DNA of 64,000 nt from the NCBI RefSeq assembly GCF_028198145.1, contig NZ_CP116338.1:2604001-2668000 (forward strand). Direction: 5' to 3'. The notes beneath the pieces were generated by a model. It did not search any database and was not told where the DNA came from. It was given only the letters and a program-made list of their open reading frames with translations. The translations under genes and the position numbers were made by a program. Below, in pieces: positions 50,846-60,781 of the stretch (its first letter is position 1; the number at the start of each line of letters is the position of its first letter). The DNA is from Microbacterium sp. nov. GSS16. Lineage in GTDB: Bacteria; Actinomycetota; Actinomycetes; Actinomycetales; Microbacteriaceae.

Positions 50846-52158
50846 CGCTCGTCCTCCGTCGCGTCCTGTGCCGGGTCGGCGGTGTACCGGATGCGGTCGA
50901 TCCGGCGGCCGTCCATGCGCACCACGCGCAGCACGCCGGTGCCGATCCTCACCTCGTCGTCGAGCACGGGGAGCCGCTCGAGCACGCTCATCATGTAGCC
51001 GGCGACGGTGTCGTACACCTCACCCTCGGGCACCTCGATCCCCGTGCGGGAGCGGAGCTCGTCCGGACGCAGCTCGCCGGGGAACGTGATCGAGTCGAGC
51101 CGGCGCACGATGCCGGCCCGGGAGCGGTCGTGCTCGTCGGACACCTCGCCGACGATCTCCTCGATGAGGTCCTCGAGGGTCACGATCCCGGCGGTGCCGC
51201 CGTACTCGTCGACCACGACGGCCATCTGATAGCCCTTCGTGCGAAGCTCGGCGACCAGCACGTCCAGGTGCACGGTCTCGGGCACGCGCAGCGGCTCGGT
51301 GCTCAGCGCGCCGACGGGCACCTCGGCCCGCTTCTCACGAGGCACCGACACGGCGGCCTTGACATGCACGACGCCGGTGATGTCGTCGAGGTCGTCGTCG
51401 TACACCGGGAATCGGCTGTGGCCGGTGCGCCTGGCGAGCCGGATCACGTCGTCCGCCGAGTCGCCCACCGAGATGGCGTGCATGCTCGGCCGCGGCGTCA
51501 TGATGTCGTCTGCGGTGAGGCGGGCGAAGTTCAGGCTGCGATCCAGCAGCGTCGCGGTGTCCTTCTCGAGCACGCCCTGGCTCGCCGAGCGGCGCACCAG
51601 CGACGAGAGCTCCTCCGCGCTTCGCGAACCCGAGAGCTCCTCCTTCGGCTCGATGCCGATGCTGCGCAGCACGCCGTTGGCGCTGCCGTTGAGCACCACG
51701 ATCGCGGGCTTGAATACGGCGGTGAACACGGTCTGGAACGGGATGACCAGCTTCGCCGTGGCGAGGGGCAGCGCGAGGGCGAAGTTCTTCGGCACCAGCT
51801 CGCCCAGGATCATCGAGAGGAAGGTCGCGACGAGCATCGCCACCGTCACGGAGATGGGCGTGGCCGCGGCATCCGGAATGCCCCACGCCTCGAGAAGCGG
51901 CGCGAGCAGCTTCGAGATGGCGGGCTCCATCGTGTAGCCGGTCAGCAGGGTCGTCAGCGTGATGCCCAGCTGCGCCGACGACAGATGCGTGGAGGTGATC
52001 TTCAGCGCGCGGATCGTCAGGCTGAGCCGGGATTCGCCCCGCGCCTGACGGGCTTCGAGCTCTGCACGGTCGAGATTGACCAGCGCGAACTCGCTGGCGA
52101 CGAAGAGTCCCGTCCCCACGATGAGCAGCAGCCCCACGCCCAGCAGCAGGAATTCCAT
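50842..52158 (-). CDS. CNNM/CorC-family membrane protein with CBS and CorC domains (long)
   Basis: 438 residues: CNNM domain (about 1-190, [42 protein letters not shown]), a CBS pair (about 210-335, [44 protein letters not shown]) and a C-terminal CorC-type domain. Probably works as a heteromer with the adjacent shorter paralogue, a common tandem arrangement in actinobacteria. Confidence 0.92.
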   Translation of the reverse strand: MEFLLLGVGLLLIVGTGLFVASEFALVNLDRAELEARQARGESRLSLTIRALKITSTHLSSAQLGITLTTLLTGYTMEPAISKLLAPLLEAWGIPDAAATPISVTVAMLVATFLSMILGELVPKNFALALPLATAKLVIPFQTVFTAVFKPAIVVLNGSANGVLRSIGIEPKEELSGSRSAEELSSLVRRSASQGVLEKDTATLLDRSLNFARLTADDIMTPRPSMHAISVGDSADDVIRLARRTGHSRFPVYDDDLDDITGVVHVKAAVSVPREKRAEVPVGALSTEPLRVPETVHLDVLVAELRTKGYQMAVVVDEYGGTAGIVTLEDLIEEIVGEVSDEHDRSRAGIVRRLDSITFPGELRPDELRSRTGIEVPEGEVYDTVAGYMMSVLERLPVLDDEVRIGTGVLRVVRMDGRRIDRIRYTADPAQDATEDER

Positions 52159-52314
52159 CAGCTGCGTCCCTCGACATCCTCGAGGAGCGGGCAGTGGGGC
52201 GATGTACTACAAGAAGGAGGGTCGTCCATAGTGCGCACGATCTTACAGAATGCGGCTGTGCTCGCATCGGGCGAAACGGCCAGCGCGCCAGACGATTCGG
52301 AATCCGTTTGGCAT

Positions 52315-52320
52315 TAGGCT
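52315..52320 (+). promoter_or_regulatory. putative -10 box (TAGGCT) for kgd
   Basis: TAGGCT about 88 nt before the kgd GTG, in the 249-nt gap between the divergent CBS gene and kgd. It would give a leader of about 80 nt with an AGAGGG ribosome site. Confidence 0.4.
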
Positions 52321-52407
52321 TGATGACTGTTACGCAAGTGCGACCCGGGCGCTGCAGCCAGCGCCAGGTGGCACGTGAGCTTCAGCGACGAAAGAGGGCG
52401 ATAGAGC

Positions 52408-55400
52408 GTGTCGAACCAGGTGACCGGCGTCGGTGGCGACGGGGGGTTCGGAGCCAACTCCTGGCTCGTGGATGAGCTCTACGAGCAGTTCAAGAAGGAC
52501 CGCAACTCGGTCGACAAGGAGTGGTGGCCGATCCTCGAGCAGTACACGCCGGATGCCGCGGCTCAGCCCGCCGGCGGCGCCCCGGCAGCGTCTGCCGAAC
52601 CCGCGCACCCCGTCACCGCGCCGATCCCCGTGATCGGCGCGCAGCCCGTCGCCCGCACGACGGCGAAGCCCGCCAAGCAGGCGCCGATCCCGGCGCAGGC
52701 ACCCAAGCGCGAGGCGAAGGACGAGGCGCCGGCCGAGGAGGAGCGCGTCACGCCGCTGCGCGGCATGCCGAAGACCCTCGCGGCCAACATGGATCAGTCG
52801 CTGTCGGTGCCGACCGCCACCAGCGTGCGCACGATCCCCGCGAAGCTGATGATCGACAACCGCATCGTCATCAACAACCACATGTCGCGCACCCGTGGCG
52901 GCAAGGTGAGCTTCACCCACTTGATCGGCTGGGCGCTGATCCGCACGCTCAAGGACTTCCCGAGCCAGAACGTGTTCTACGCCGAGGTCGACGGCAAGCC
53001 GTCGGTCGTCGCGCCGGCGCACGTGAACCTCGGCATCGCCGTGGACGTCCCCAAGCCCGACGGCACCAGGGCCCTGCTCGTGCCGAGCATCAAGCGCGCC
53101 GACACCATGACGTTCGGCGAGTACCTCGCCGCCTATGAGGACCTCATCGCGCGCGCGCGGGCCAACAAGCTCACCGCGGCGGACTTCGCCGGCACGACGG
53201 TCTCGCTGACCAACCCGGGTGGCATCGGCACCGTCCACTCCGTGCCCCGCCTCATGAAGGGCCAGGGCTGCATCATCGGTGCCGGCGCCCTCGACTACCC
53301 TGCCGAGTTCCAGGGATCGAGCCAGCGCACGCTCACCGAGCTGGGCATCGGCAAGACGATCACGCTGACCAGCACCTACGACCACCGCGTCATCCAGGGT
53401 GCGGGGTCGGGCGAGTTCCTGAAGAAGGTGCACGAGCTGCTGATCGGCGAGCGCAGCTTCTACGAGGACATCTTCGCGTCGCTGCGCATCCCCTACCAGC
53501 CGATCCGCTGGAACGCCGACATCGCCGTCGACCTCGCCGAGCGAGTCGACAAGCAGTCGCGCGTGCAGGAGCTCATCAACTCCTACCGCGTGCGCGGTCA
53601 CCTGATGGCCGACATCGACCCGCTCGAGTATGTGCAGCGCTCCCACCCCGACCTCGAGATCGAGAGCCACGGACTCACCTTCTGGGACCTCGACCGCGAG
53701 TTCGTGACCGGCGGCTTCGGCGGCCGTCGCGTCATGAAGCTGCGCGACATCCTCGGTGTGCTGCGCGACTCCTACTGCCGCACTCTCGGCATCGAGTACA
53801 TGCACATCCAGGATCCCGAGCAGCGCCGGTGGTTCCAGGAGAAGCTCGAGGTCAAGTACGTCAAGCCCAACCACGACGAGCAGCTGCGCGTGCTGCGCAA
53901 GCTCAACGAGGCCGAGGCGTTCGAGACGTTCCTGCAGACGAAGTTCGTCGGACAGAAGCGCTTCTCGCTCGAGGGCGGCGAGTCGCTCATCCCGCTGCTC
54001 GACGAGGTGCTGCAGGGCGCGGCGAACGCCGGCCTGGACGGCGCGGCGATCGGCATGGCGCACCGCGGCCGGCTCAATGTGCTCACGAACATCGCGGGCA
54101 AGACGTACGGCCAGGTGTTCCGCGAGTTCGAGGGATCGCTGACCCCAGGCAACCAGCGCGGTTCGGGCGATGTGAAGTACCACCTCGGCACCGAGGGCAC
54201 GTTCATCGCCGAGGACGGCGCCGAGCTGCCCGTGTACCTGGCCGCCAACCCCTCACACCTCGAGACCGTCGACGGCGTGCTCGAGGGCATCGTGCGCGCC
54301 AAGCAGGACCGCAAGCCCATCGGCACCTTCGCCTGGCTGCCGATCCTGGTGCACGGCGACGCGGCGTTCGCCGGTCAGGGCGTGGTGGTCGAGACGCTGC
54401 AGATGTCGCAGCTGCGCGGCTACCGCACCGGTGGCACGGTGCACATCGTCGTGAACAACCAGGTGGGCTTCACCACGCTGCCGACCGATTCGCGCACCTC
54501 GGTGTACGCCACCGACGTCGCGAAGACGATCCAGGCGCCGGTGTTCCACGTGAACGGCGACGACCCCGAGTCGGTCATCCATGTCGCACGTCTCGCCTTC
54601 GAGTACCGCGAGCGCTTCCACCGCGACGTCGTCATCGACCTGATCTGCTACCGCCGGCGCGGTCACAACGAGGGCGACGACCCCTCGATGACCCAGCCGC
54701 TGATGACCGACCTCATCCAGGCGAAGCGGTCGGTGCGCAAGCTGTACACCGACGGCCTCGTCGGCCGCGGCGACATCACCGAGGAGGAGTACGACCAGGC
54801 TAAGGCGGACTTCCAGAACCGCCTCGAGATCGCCTTCGCCGAGACCCACGCCGCCGAGACGGGTGCGACGCCGATCGCCCCCGACCTGGCGCCGGTCGAT
54901 GCGCAGGTGGGCGCCCCCGACGTCACCGGCGTGCCGCTCGAGGTCGTCCACCTCATCGGCGACGCGCACGCGAACAAGCCGGACGGCTTCACGGTGCACT
55001 CGAAGCTGCAGCAGCAGCTCGACAAGCGCGTGGCGATGAGCCGCGAGGGCGGCATCGACTGGGGGTTCGGCGAGCTGCTCGCCTTCGGGTCGCTGCTCGT
55101 CGAGGGCACTCCCGTGCGCCTCGCCGGACAGGACTCCCGTCGCGGCACGTTCGTGCAGCGTCATGCTGTGCTGCACGACCGCCGCAACGGCCAGGAGTGG
55201 CTGCCCCTCGCCAACCTGTCCGACAGTCAGGGCCGCTTCTTCGTCTACGACTCGCTGCTCAGCGAGTACGCCGCGCTCGGGTTCGAGTACGGCTACTCGG
55301 TCGAGAACCCGGATGCCCTCGTGCTCTGGGAAGCGCAGTTCGGCGACTTCGCCAACGGCGCCCAGTCGGTGATCGACGAGTACATCTCGGCCGCCGAGCA

Positions 55401-56079
55401 GAAATGGGGCCAGCAGTCCAGCGTGGTCATGCTGCTGCCGCACGGCTACGAGGGGCAGGGCCCCGATCACTCCTCCGCGCGCATGGAGCGCTTCCTGCAG
55501 CTGTGCGCGCAGGAGAACATGTACGTGGCCCGCCCCTCCACGCCGGCGTCGTACTTCCACCTGCTGCGTCGCCAGGCCTACGCCCGTCCGCGCAAGCCGC
55601 TGATCGTCTTCACGCCGAAGGCGATGCTGCGTCTGCGCGGTGCGACCAGCGAGGTCGAGGACTTCACCGCGGGCCGCTTCGAGCCGGTGATCGACGACGA
55701 CCGCGGTCTCGACCGCGACGCCGTCACCCGGGTGCTCGTGCACTCGGGCAAGATCCACTGGGATCTGCGCAGCGAGCTCGAGAAGAACCCGAATCGCCAG
55801 ATCGCGCTGGTGCGCCTCGAGCAGCTCTACCCGACGCCGATCGACGAGCTGAAGGCGATCACCGACTCGTACCCGAACGCCGAGCTCGTGTGGGTGCAGG
55901 ACGAGCCCGAGAACCAGGGCGCCTGGCCGTTCCTGGCGCTGCAGTTCGCCGAGGTCCCCGGACCTCGCCAGTTCCACGCGGTGACCCGTCCGGCAGCCGC
56001 GTCGCCGGCGACCGGGTCGTCGAAGGTGCACGCGGCCGAGCAGGTCGCTCTGCTGAAGACCGCGCTGAGCATCGGCTGA
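52408..56079 (+). CDS. kgd: multifunctional 2-oxoglutarate metabolism enzyme (2-oxoglutarate dehydrogenase E1/decarboxylase)
   Basis: 1223 residues, the actinobacterial fused SucA/Kgd. Order: E1o N-terminal segment (NSWLVDELYEQFKKDRNSVDKEWW), Pro/Ala linker (about 40-115), E2-like succinyltransferase core without lipoyl domain (about 120-340, TYDHRVIQGAGSGEFL with catalytic His), then the thiamine-diphosphate E1 domain (GMAHRGRLNVL, HVNGDDPESV, YRRRGHNEGDDPSMTQP) and C-terminal transketolase-like part. Acts in the TCA cycle with separate lipoyl-E2 and E3 subunits. GTG start with AGAGGG. Confidence 0.97.
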   Translation: MSNQVTGVGGDGGFGANSWLVDELYEQFKKDRNSVDKEWWPILEQYTPDAAAQPAGGAPAASAEPAHPVTAPIPVIGAQPVARTTAKPAKQAPIPAQAPKREAKDEAPAEEERVTPLRGMPKTLAANMDQSLSVPTATSVRTIPAKLMIDNRIVINNHMSRTRGGKVSFTHLIGWALIRTLKDFPSQNVFYAEVDGKPSVVAPAHVNLGIAVDVPKPDGTRALLVPSIKRADTMTFGEYLAAYEDLIARARANKLTAADFAGTTVSLTNPGGIGTVHSVPRLMKGQGCIIGAGALDYPAEFQGSSQRTLTELGIGKTITLTSTYDHRVIQGAGSGEFLKKVHELLIGERSFYEDIFASLRIPYQPIRWNADIAVDLAERVDKQSRVQELINSYRVRGHLMADIDPLEYVQRSHPDLEIESHGLTFWDLDREFVTGGFGGRRVMKLRDILGVLRDSYCRTLGIEYMHIQDPEQRRWFQEKLEVKYVKPNHDEQLRVLRKLNEAEAFETFLQTKFVGQKRFSLEGGESLIPLLDEVLQGAANAGLDGAAIGMAHRGRLNVLTNIAGKTYGQVFREFEGSLTPGNQRGSGDVKYHLGTEGTFIAEDGAELPVYLAANPSHLETVDGVLEGIVRAKQDRKPIGTFAWLPILVHGDAAFAGQGVVVETLQMSQLRGYRTGGTVHIVVNNQVGFTTLPTDSRTSVYATDVAKTIQAPVFHVNGDDPESVIHVARLAFEYRERFHRDVVIDLICYRRRGHNEGDDPSMTQPLMTDLIQAKRSVRKLYTDGLVGRGDITEEEYDQAKADFQNRLEIAFAETHAAETGATPIAPDLAPVDAQVGAPDVTGVPLEVVHLIGDAHANKPDGFTVHSKLQQQLDKRVAMSREGGIDWGFGELLAFGSLLVEGTPVRLAGQDSRRGTFVQRHAVLHDRRNGQEWLPLANLSDSQGRFFVYDSLLSEYAALGFEYGYSVENPDALVLWEAQFGDFANGAQSVIDEYISAAEQKWGQQSSVVMLLPHGYEGQGPDHSSARMERFLQLCAQENMYVARPSTPASYFHLLRRQAYARPRKPLIVFTPKAMLRLRGATSEVEDFTAGRFEPVIDDDRGLDRDAVTRVLVHSGKIHWDLRSELEKNPNRQIALVRLEQLYPTPIDELKAITDSYPNAELVWVQDEPENQGAWPFLALQFAEVPGPRQFHAVTRPAAASPATGSSKVHAAEQVALLKTALSIG

Positions 56080-56098
56080 CGCTCGAGCGGATGCGAGA

Positions 56099-56119
56099 GG
56101 CCGCCATCGGATGGCGGTC
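56099..56119. terminator. short hairpin between kgd and the Eis-like gene
   Basis: About 9-bp stem around a 3-nt loop (CCGCCAT/ATGGCGG core), 20 nt after the kgd stop and overlapping the last codon of the convergent gene; likely serves both. Confidence 0.55.
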
Positions 56120-57412
56120 AGTACCAGATGCCGAGCAGCGGCGAAGGCGTCGTCAGGAACGCCAGGGAGAGGGCTTCGACCGCGGCGTCGGCGCCGTGGA
56201 TGCGACCGGCTGCGGCGAGCTGCGCGGCAGGCACTCCCCCGGCGTAGATCGTCGACAGCTCGACCACGCCGAGCGTGACGTCCGGCGAATCCGACGTCGC
56301 GCCCAGCCGGCACCGGCCGCTGTCGTCGATGGTGATCCGCCAGTCGCCTGCCGCGAATCCGAGCGGGTCCTCGACGCGGATCACGAGATCGAGCGGCGCA
56401 CGGTACGTGCGCGCGGCGAGCGCCGCCTCGACGTCGAGCACCCGCAGCCAGCCGTGGTCGTGCACCTCGGCCGTCACCGCGCGCTGATCGGCGACCAGCC
56501 AGGGCAGCGGATCGTCGATCGGACGCAGGTCGACGCGCGCCTTGTTCACCAGGTCGTGCTGCACGACGAACCGCCAGATCGCGCGCAGCGCGTCGTCGGA
56601 GGTCGTGATGATCGAGCGGATGCGCATCTCGGAGCGGAAGCCGCCCGGGACCTCGGCGAGCGTGTACGCCATGGCGCCCTGCAGCGCGCCGTCCGCGTCG
56701 GTGAACCGCACCCCGCGGACGGCCGCCGCCTCCTTGTCGCCCTCGGCGAGGCCCGCCATGCGCTGCCAGCGACCGCGCCACCCGGGGATCTGGCCGGAAC
56801 GCACGCCTCGGGATGCCTCGTGCAGGCGCTCGAGGTCGTCGGCGAGAGTCTGCTTGTCTGCGTAGATCAGTCGCCGGCCGACGTCTCGACCCCGCCCCAG
56901 CCCGCGCGGGCCGTGTCGACGGTGAATCGCATGACGGGCACGGCGGGGCCGAAACCGTAGCGGCCGTAGATCGTCGCCTCGGATGCCGTGAGCCCGGCGA
57001 CCGGGACGCCGGCGTTCGCCGCGGCTCGCAGCTCGCCCTCGAGAAGGCTGCGCGCGATGCCGCGTCGACGGTGGGTGCCGGCGACGGTGACCGAGCTGAT
57101 CGCCCACATGTCGATCTCGCCACCGGGGACGCTCAACGGCGTCACCCAGCTGTTCACCGTGGCGATCGGCCAGGTGCCGGCCGACGGGTCGTAGACGCCG
57201 ATGTTGCGCCGCATGCGCATGGTCTCGCGGGTCTGCGCCAGTTCGGCGTCAGTGGGGTCCTCATCGAGGAAGCCGCGCGAGTCAGCGCGGAGGAAGCCCT
57301 CCGCGTCGGCATCCACCGCCATGTCGGCGATGCGGTAGTCCAGGCCCTTCTCGCGCAGGCGTCGCTGCGACTCGAGGTCGACGGAGATGATGGTCTCTTC
57401 CGATGCGGTCAT
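56118..57412 (-). pseudogene. Eis-like GNAT acetyltransferase, frameshifted
   Basis: Two overlapping frames together make one Eis-family protein of about 430 residues. Frame 1 (57412-56867) holds the N-terminal GNAT domain (SSVTVAGTHRRRGIARSLLEGEL, TIYGRYGFGPAVPVMRFTVDT) and stops with TGA just after it. The rest, continuing in another frame from about 56866 to 56118, has the second GNAT-like and the C-terminal SCP2-like domains (ending LAFLTTPSPLLGIWY). A -1 shift near the TGA would join them as ...SAGD-LIYADKQTL. It could be a real mutation, a sequencing error or, less likely, programmed frameshifting. The start is leaderless (TAGGCT-N6-ATG). Confidence 0.75.
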
Positions 57413-57418
57413 CCGTCC

Positions 57419-57424
57419 AGCCTA
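57419..57424 (-). promoter_or_regulatory. -10 box (TAGGCT) of the Eis-like gene
   Basis: 6 nt before the ATG at 57412 on the minus strand. Confidence 0.5.
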
Positions 57425-57449
57425 GGGGGACGTGCTCCCGCCACCGCCG

Positions 57450-57692
57450 TCAGTGAGTCGCCTGTGCCGCTCGCAGGCGCGCGAGCACCTGGTCGCGCAG
57501 CTCTTCGGGTGCGGTCTCCTTGCAGGCGCGCGCCACGACCTCGGTGAGGGTCTTGGCGACGAGCGCCTCGTCCTTGCATGCCTCGCAGTTCTCGAGATGC
57601 TCGCGGATCTCGAGGTGCCCGGTGCGGCACACCTCGTTGCGGAGGTACTCCTCCAGATCCCGGCGCGCCTTCTCGCAGCCGCAGTCACTCAT
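57450..57692 (-). CDS. rsrA: RsrA-type zinc anti-sigma factor (mycothiol system)
   Basis: 80 residues. ZAS motif His32-x3-Cys36-x2-Cys39 (HLENCEAC) plus N-terminal Cys4/Cys6 and Cys22. It binds zinc and sequesters the sigma factor; oxidation to a disulfide releases it. ATG at 57692 overlaps the stop of the sigma gene (ATGA), so both proteins are made together. Confidence 0.93.
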   Translation of the reverse strand: MSDCGCEKARRDLEEYLRNEVCRTGHLEIREHLENCEACKDEALVAKTLTEVVARACKETAPEELRDQVLARLRAAQATH

Positions 57693-58357
57693 TTCCTGCT
57701 CCTCGGTTCTGCCGCGCGGATTCCCCGTTCAGCGGCGTAGTCGGCCAGCAGCTCGCGAAGCATGCGCCTGCCACGGTGCAGACGGCTCATCACGGTGCCG
57801 ATGGGGGTCTTCATGATGTCGGCGATCTCCTGGTAGGAGAACCCCTCGACGTCGGCGAGGTAGACCGCGAGGCGGAAGTCCTCCGGCACCTCCTGCAGCG
57901 CGTCCTTCACCACCGACGCCGGCATGCGGTCGATCGCCTCCGCTTCGGCGGAGCGGCCGTGCGACGCGGTCGTCGACTCGGCGCCGCCGAGCTGCCAGTC
58001 CTCGAGTTCGTCGATCGTGCCCTGGAACGGCTCTCGCTGACGCTTGCGGTAGATGTTGATGTACGTGTTCGTGAGGATGCGATACAGCCACGCCTTGAGG
58101 TTCGTGCCCTGCGTGAAGCTCGACCACGCGCCGTAGGCCTTCACAAAGGTCTCCTGCACGAGGTCGGCGGCGTCGGCCGGATTGCGCGTCATGCGCATGG
58201 CCGCGCCATAGAGCTGATCCATGAAGGGGATCGCCTGCTCCTCGAAGTCGCGTCGAGGATCGCTGGAAGCTGTCTCGTCCATCACGGGCCAGTCTAGGCG
58301 GGAGCGCACCGCGTCCGAGGGGGCGTCGACGCGGTCGAGGAGCACGTTCGCCGTCAT
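57689..58357 (-). CDS. sigR: ECF sigma factor of the SigR/SigH thiol-stress type
   Basis: 222 residues. Region 2 ([43 protein letters not shown]) and region 4 ([41 protein letters not shown]) are those of SigR/SigH, which drive thioredoxin, mycothiol and protease genes after disulfide stress. The ATG at 58357 follows AGAGGAG; an internal ATG at 58282 could give a shorter form, as SigR of Streptomyces has two forms. A GGAAT-N18-GTT promoter lies upstream, so it is autoregulated. Confidence 0.94.
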   Translation of the reverse strand: MTANVLLDRVDAPSDAVRSRLDWPVMDETASSDPRRDFEEQAIPFMDQLYGAAMRMTRNPADAADLVQETFVKAYGAWSSFTQGTNLKAWLYRILTNTYINIYRKRQREPFQGTIDELEDWQLGGAESTTASHGRSAEAEAIDRMPASVVKDALQEVPEDFRLAVYLADVEGFSYQEIADIMKTPIGTVMSRLHRGRRMLRELLADYAAERGIRAAEPRSRK

Positions 58358-58392
58358 CCGTCTTCTCCTCTCCCTCTGTCGCAGGCCTTCAC

Positions 58393-58398
58393 TAGGCT
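58393..58398 (+). promoter_or_regulatory. -10 box (TAGGCT) of leaderless aroA
   Basis: TAGGCT ends 8 nt before the aroA ATG at 58407. It lies just downstream, in the opposite direction, of the SigR-type promoter. Confidence 0.55.
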
Positions 58399-58401
58399 AA
58401 G

Positions 58402-58427
58402 AACCGATGAGCACTGAACGGTATTCC
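58402..58427 (-). promoter_or_regulatory. SigR-type promoter (GGAAT-N18-GTT) for sigR-rsrA
   Basis: Minus strand GGAAT (58427-58423), exactly 18 nt, then GTT (58404-58402), matching the SigR/SigH consensus. It is about 45 nt before the sigR start codon and lies within the first codons of divergent aroA. Confidence 0.75.
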
Positions 58428-59732
58428 CCCGCATCCTCGCGAGGCCGGTACGTCGCGCCGGCCGCCGAGCACGCCGTGCGCGCGTCCGTCACGATCCCCG
58501 GCTCGAAGTCGCTCACGAACCGCGAGCTGGTGATCGCCGCGATCGCCGACGGTCCCGGCCGGCTGATCCGCCCGCTGCACTCGGACGACTCGCGTCGCAT
58601 GATCGAGGCGCTGCGCCAGCTGGGCGTCGGCATCGAGGAGGAGCCGTCGGACGGCGAGTTCGGCCCGGATCTCGTCATCACGCCCGCGCGCCTCCGCGGA
58701 GGGGTGAGCATCGACTGCGGTCAGGCCGGCACCGTGATGCGCTTCATCGCGCCACTCGCGGGCCTCGCCGACGACGAGGTGCACCTGACCGCGCACGAGA
58801 GCGCGCTGCACCGCCCGATGGGCGCGCTGATCACCGGGCTGCGGGATCTCGGTGTCGACGTCGACGATGAGGGCACCTGGTCACTGCCGTTCACCGTGCG
58901 CGGGCACGGACGCATCCGCGGCGGACGGGTCGAGATCGACGCCTCGGGATCCAGCCAGTTCGTCTCCGGGCTGCTCCTCGCCGCACCGAAGTTCGACGTC
59001 GGCCTGCATCTCGTGCACACCGGCGAGCGCCTGCCGAGCCTGCCGCACATCGACATGACGATCGAATCCCTCAGCCGACGGGGCATCCGCATCGAGCGCC
59101 CCGCCGCGGGCGAGTGGCTCGTCGAGGCGGGCGTGCCGCGGGCCAAGGACGTGGCGATCGAACCCGACCTCTCCAACGCCGCGCCGTTCCTGGCGGCCGC
59201 GCTGGTGACCGGTGGGGAGGTCACGGTTCCGGGGTGGCCGCTGCACTCCACGCAGCCGGGCGCCCTGCTGCCCGACATCCTGCACGCGCTCGGCGCCCAC
59301 ACGAGCCGGCACGGCGGTGCTCTCACGGTGCGCGCGGGCGACGGCATCCGCGGCCTCGACATCGACCTGTCGGCGGCCAGCGAGCTGACGCCGACCATCG
59401 CGGGTCTGGCAGCGTTCGCCGACGGTCCCACCACCATCCGCGGGGTCGGGCACATCCGCACGCACGAGACCGACCGCATCGCGGCGCTCGTGAACAACCT
59501 GCGCGCCCTCGGCGGCGAGGCCGAGGAGCTCTCGGACGGTCTTCGGATCATCCCGCGCCCGCTGCGCGGCGGCGTGTGGCCTGCGCATCACGATCACCGG
59601 ATGGCGACCACCGGCGCGCTCATCGGCCTGCGAGTCCCCGGCGTCGAGATCGACGACATCGGCACGACGGCCAAGACCCTGCCGGAGTTCACCCGGCTTT
59701 GGGAGCGCATGCTGACGGGCGCCATCGCGTGA
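58407..59732 (+). CDS. aroA: 3-phosphoshikimate 1-carboxyvinyltransferase (EPSP synthase)
   Basis: 441 residues. Joins PEP to shikimate-3-phosphate in aromatic amino-acid synthesis. Conserved GSKSLTNRELVIAAIADG, CGQAGTVMRFIAPLAGLA (PEP/glyphosate site region), SGSSQFVSGLLLAAP, and the ETDRIAAL / DHRMATTGALIGL signatures. The adenine-type residues around GQAGT differ from GNAGT in E. coli, as in other actinobacteria. Its end overlaps the rsgA start (GTGA). Confidence 0.96.
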   Translation: MSTERYSPASSRGRYVAPAAEHAVRASVTIPGSKSLTNRELVIAAIADGPGRLIRPLHSDDSRRMIEALRQLGVGIEEEPSDGEFGPDLVITPARLRGGVSIDCGQAGTVMRFIAPLAGLADDEVHLTAHESALHRPMGALITGLRDLGVDVDDEGTWSLPFTVRGHGRIRGGRVEIDASGSSQFVSGLLLAAPKFDVGLHLVHTGERLPSLPHIDMTIESLSRRGIRIERPAAGEWLVEAGVPRAKDVAIEPDLSNAAPFLAAALVTGGEVTVPGWPLHSTQPGALLPDILHALGAHTSRHGGALTVRAGDGIRGLDIDLSAASELTPTIAGLAAFADGPTTIRGVGHIRTHETDRIAALVNNLRALGGEAEELSDGLRIIPRPLRGGVWPAHHDHRMATTGALIGLRVPGVEIDDIGTTAKTLPEFTRLWERMLTGAIA

Positions 59733-60772
59733 GCTGGCTCGGCGACGACGACGACCTCGACGATGTCGAGGAGTTCGACGAGAGCCGCATCCGCACCCGC
59801 CCCAACCCGAAGGCGAACCGCCCGCGCACGAAGCGCCGCCCGGCGCACGACGACGCGGAGATCGGGCGCATCCTGGGGGTCGACCGCGGCCGGTACAGCG
59901 TGCTGCTCGGCGAGGACACCGCCGACGAGCGCATGATCACCGCCGCCCGAGCCCGCGAACTGCGTCGCACGCCGATCGTGACCGGCGACCAAGCCCGTGT
60001 CGTCGGCGACCTGTCGGGCGACGACGGCACCCTGGGCCGCATCGTCGGCATCGTCGAGCGCACCTCGCTGCTGCGCCGCAGCGCCGACGACACCGACCAG
60101 GTCGAGCGCGTCATCGTCGCGAACGCCGACCAGATGCTCGTCGTCGTGGCAGCGGCGGATCCCGAGCCGCGCGCCCGGCTCGTCGACCGCTACCTCGTGG
60201 CAGCGCTGGATGCCGGCATCCGCCCTCTGCTCGTCGTGACGAAGACAGATCTCGCCGATCCCGCCGACTTCCTCGCGCACTTCGATGGTCTCGACCTGAC
60301 GGTGTTCACGAGCGCGCGCGGGCACATGCCGGTCGACGAGATCGGTGCGGCCCTGGTGGGCCATTCCACCGTGTTCGTCGGGCACTCCGGCGTGGGCAAG
60401 TCCACCCTGGTGAACGCGCTGGTACCCGAGGCGCACCGCGCGACCGGACATGTCAACGAGGTCACCGGCCGCGGCCGGCACACCTCGTCGTCGACCGTGT
60501 CGCTGCGCTACGTCGGCGCGACGGGCAGCGGCTGGGTGATCGACACCCCTGGTGTCCGCTCGTTCGGGCTCGGGCACGTCGATCCCGCCAACATCCTCAC
60601 CGCCTACACCGAGCTGGCGGAGATCGCCGAGAACTGCCCGCGCGGCTGCACGCACCTGGCCGACGCCGAGGACTGCGCGCTGAACGAAGCGGCGGCAGAC
60701 GGTGAGCTGAGCGAGACCGGACAGGCCAGGCTGGAGTCGCTGCAGCGGCTGCTGGCCACCTTCGCCGGATAG
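59729..60772 (+). CDS. rsgA: small ribosomal subunit biogenesis GTPase RsgA
   Basis: 347 residues. Circularly permuted GTPase: G4 (TKTDL) precedes G1 (GHSGVGKST) and G3 (DTPGVRSFG); N-terminal OB fold (RYSVLLGEDTADERMITA...) and C-terminal zinc site (CPRGCTHLADAEDC). Helps late maturation of the 30S subunit. GTG at 59729 overlaps the aroA stop; the long acidic/basic N-terminus (about 40 residues) is typical of actinobacteria. Confidence 0.95.
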   Translation: MSWLGDDDDLDDVEEFDESRIRTRPNPKANRPRTKRRPAHDDAEIGRILGVDRGRYSVLLGEDTADERMITAARARELRRTPIVTGDQARVVGDLSGDDGTLGRIVGIVERTSLLRRSADDTDQVERVIVANADQMLVVVAAADPEPRARLVDRYLVAALDAGIRPLLVVTKTDLADPADFLAHFDGLDLTVFTSARGHMPVDEIGAALVGHSTVFVGHSGVGKSTLVNALVPEAHRATGHVNEVTGRGRHTSSSTVSLRYVGATGSGWVIDTPGVRSFGLGHVDPANILTAYTELAEIAENCPRGCTHLADAEDCALNEAAADGELSETGQARLESLQRLLATFAG

Positions 60773-60775
60773 GCT
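60770..60775 (+). promoter_or_regulatory. -10 box (TAGGCT) of leaderless bcp
   Basis: 6 nt before GTG 60782; the TAG of the box is the rsgA stop codon. Confidence 0.5.
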
Positions 60776-60781
60776 GGACCG

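Noticed and set aside
52321..52407. Riboswitch in the kgd leader
   Set aside because: The leader is short and I see no recognisable riboswitch core or paired structure.
54253..57123. Long minus-strand frame opposite kgd
   Set aside because: Shadow of kgd in the opposite strand; only its end coincides with the frameshifted Eis-like gene, which is annotated separately.
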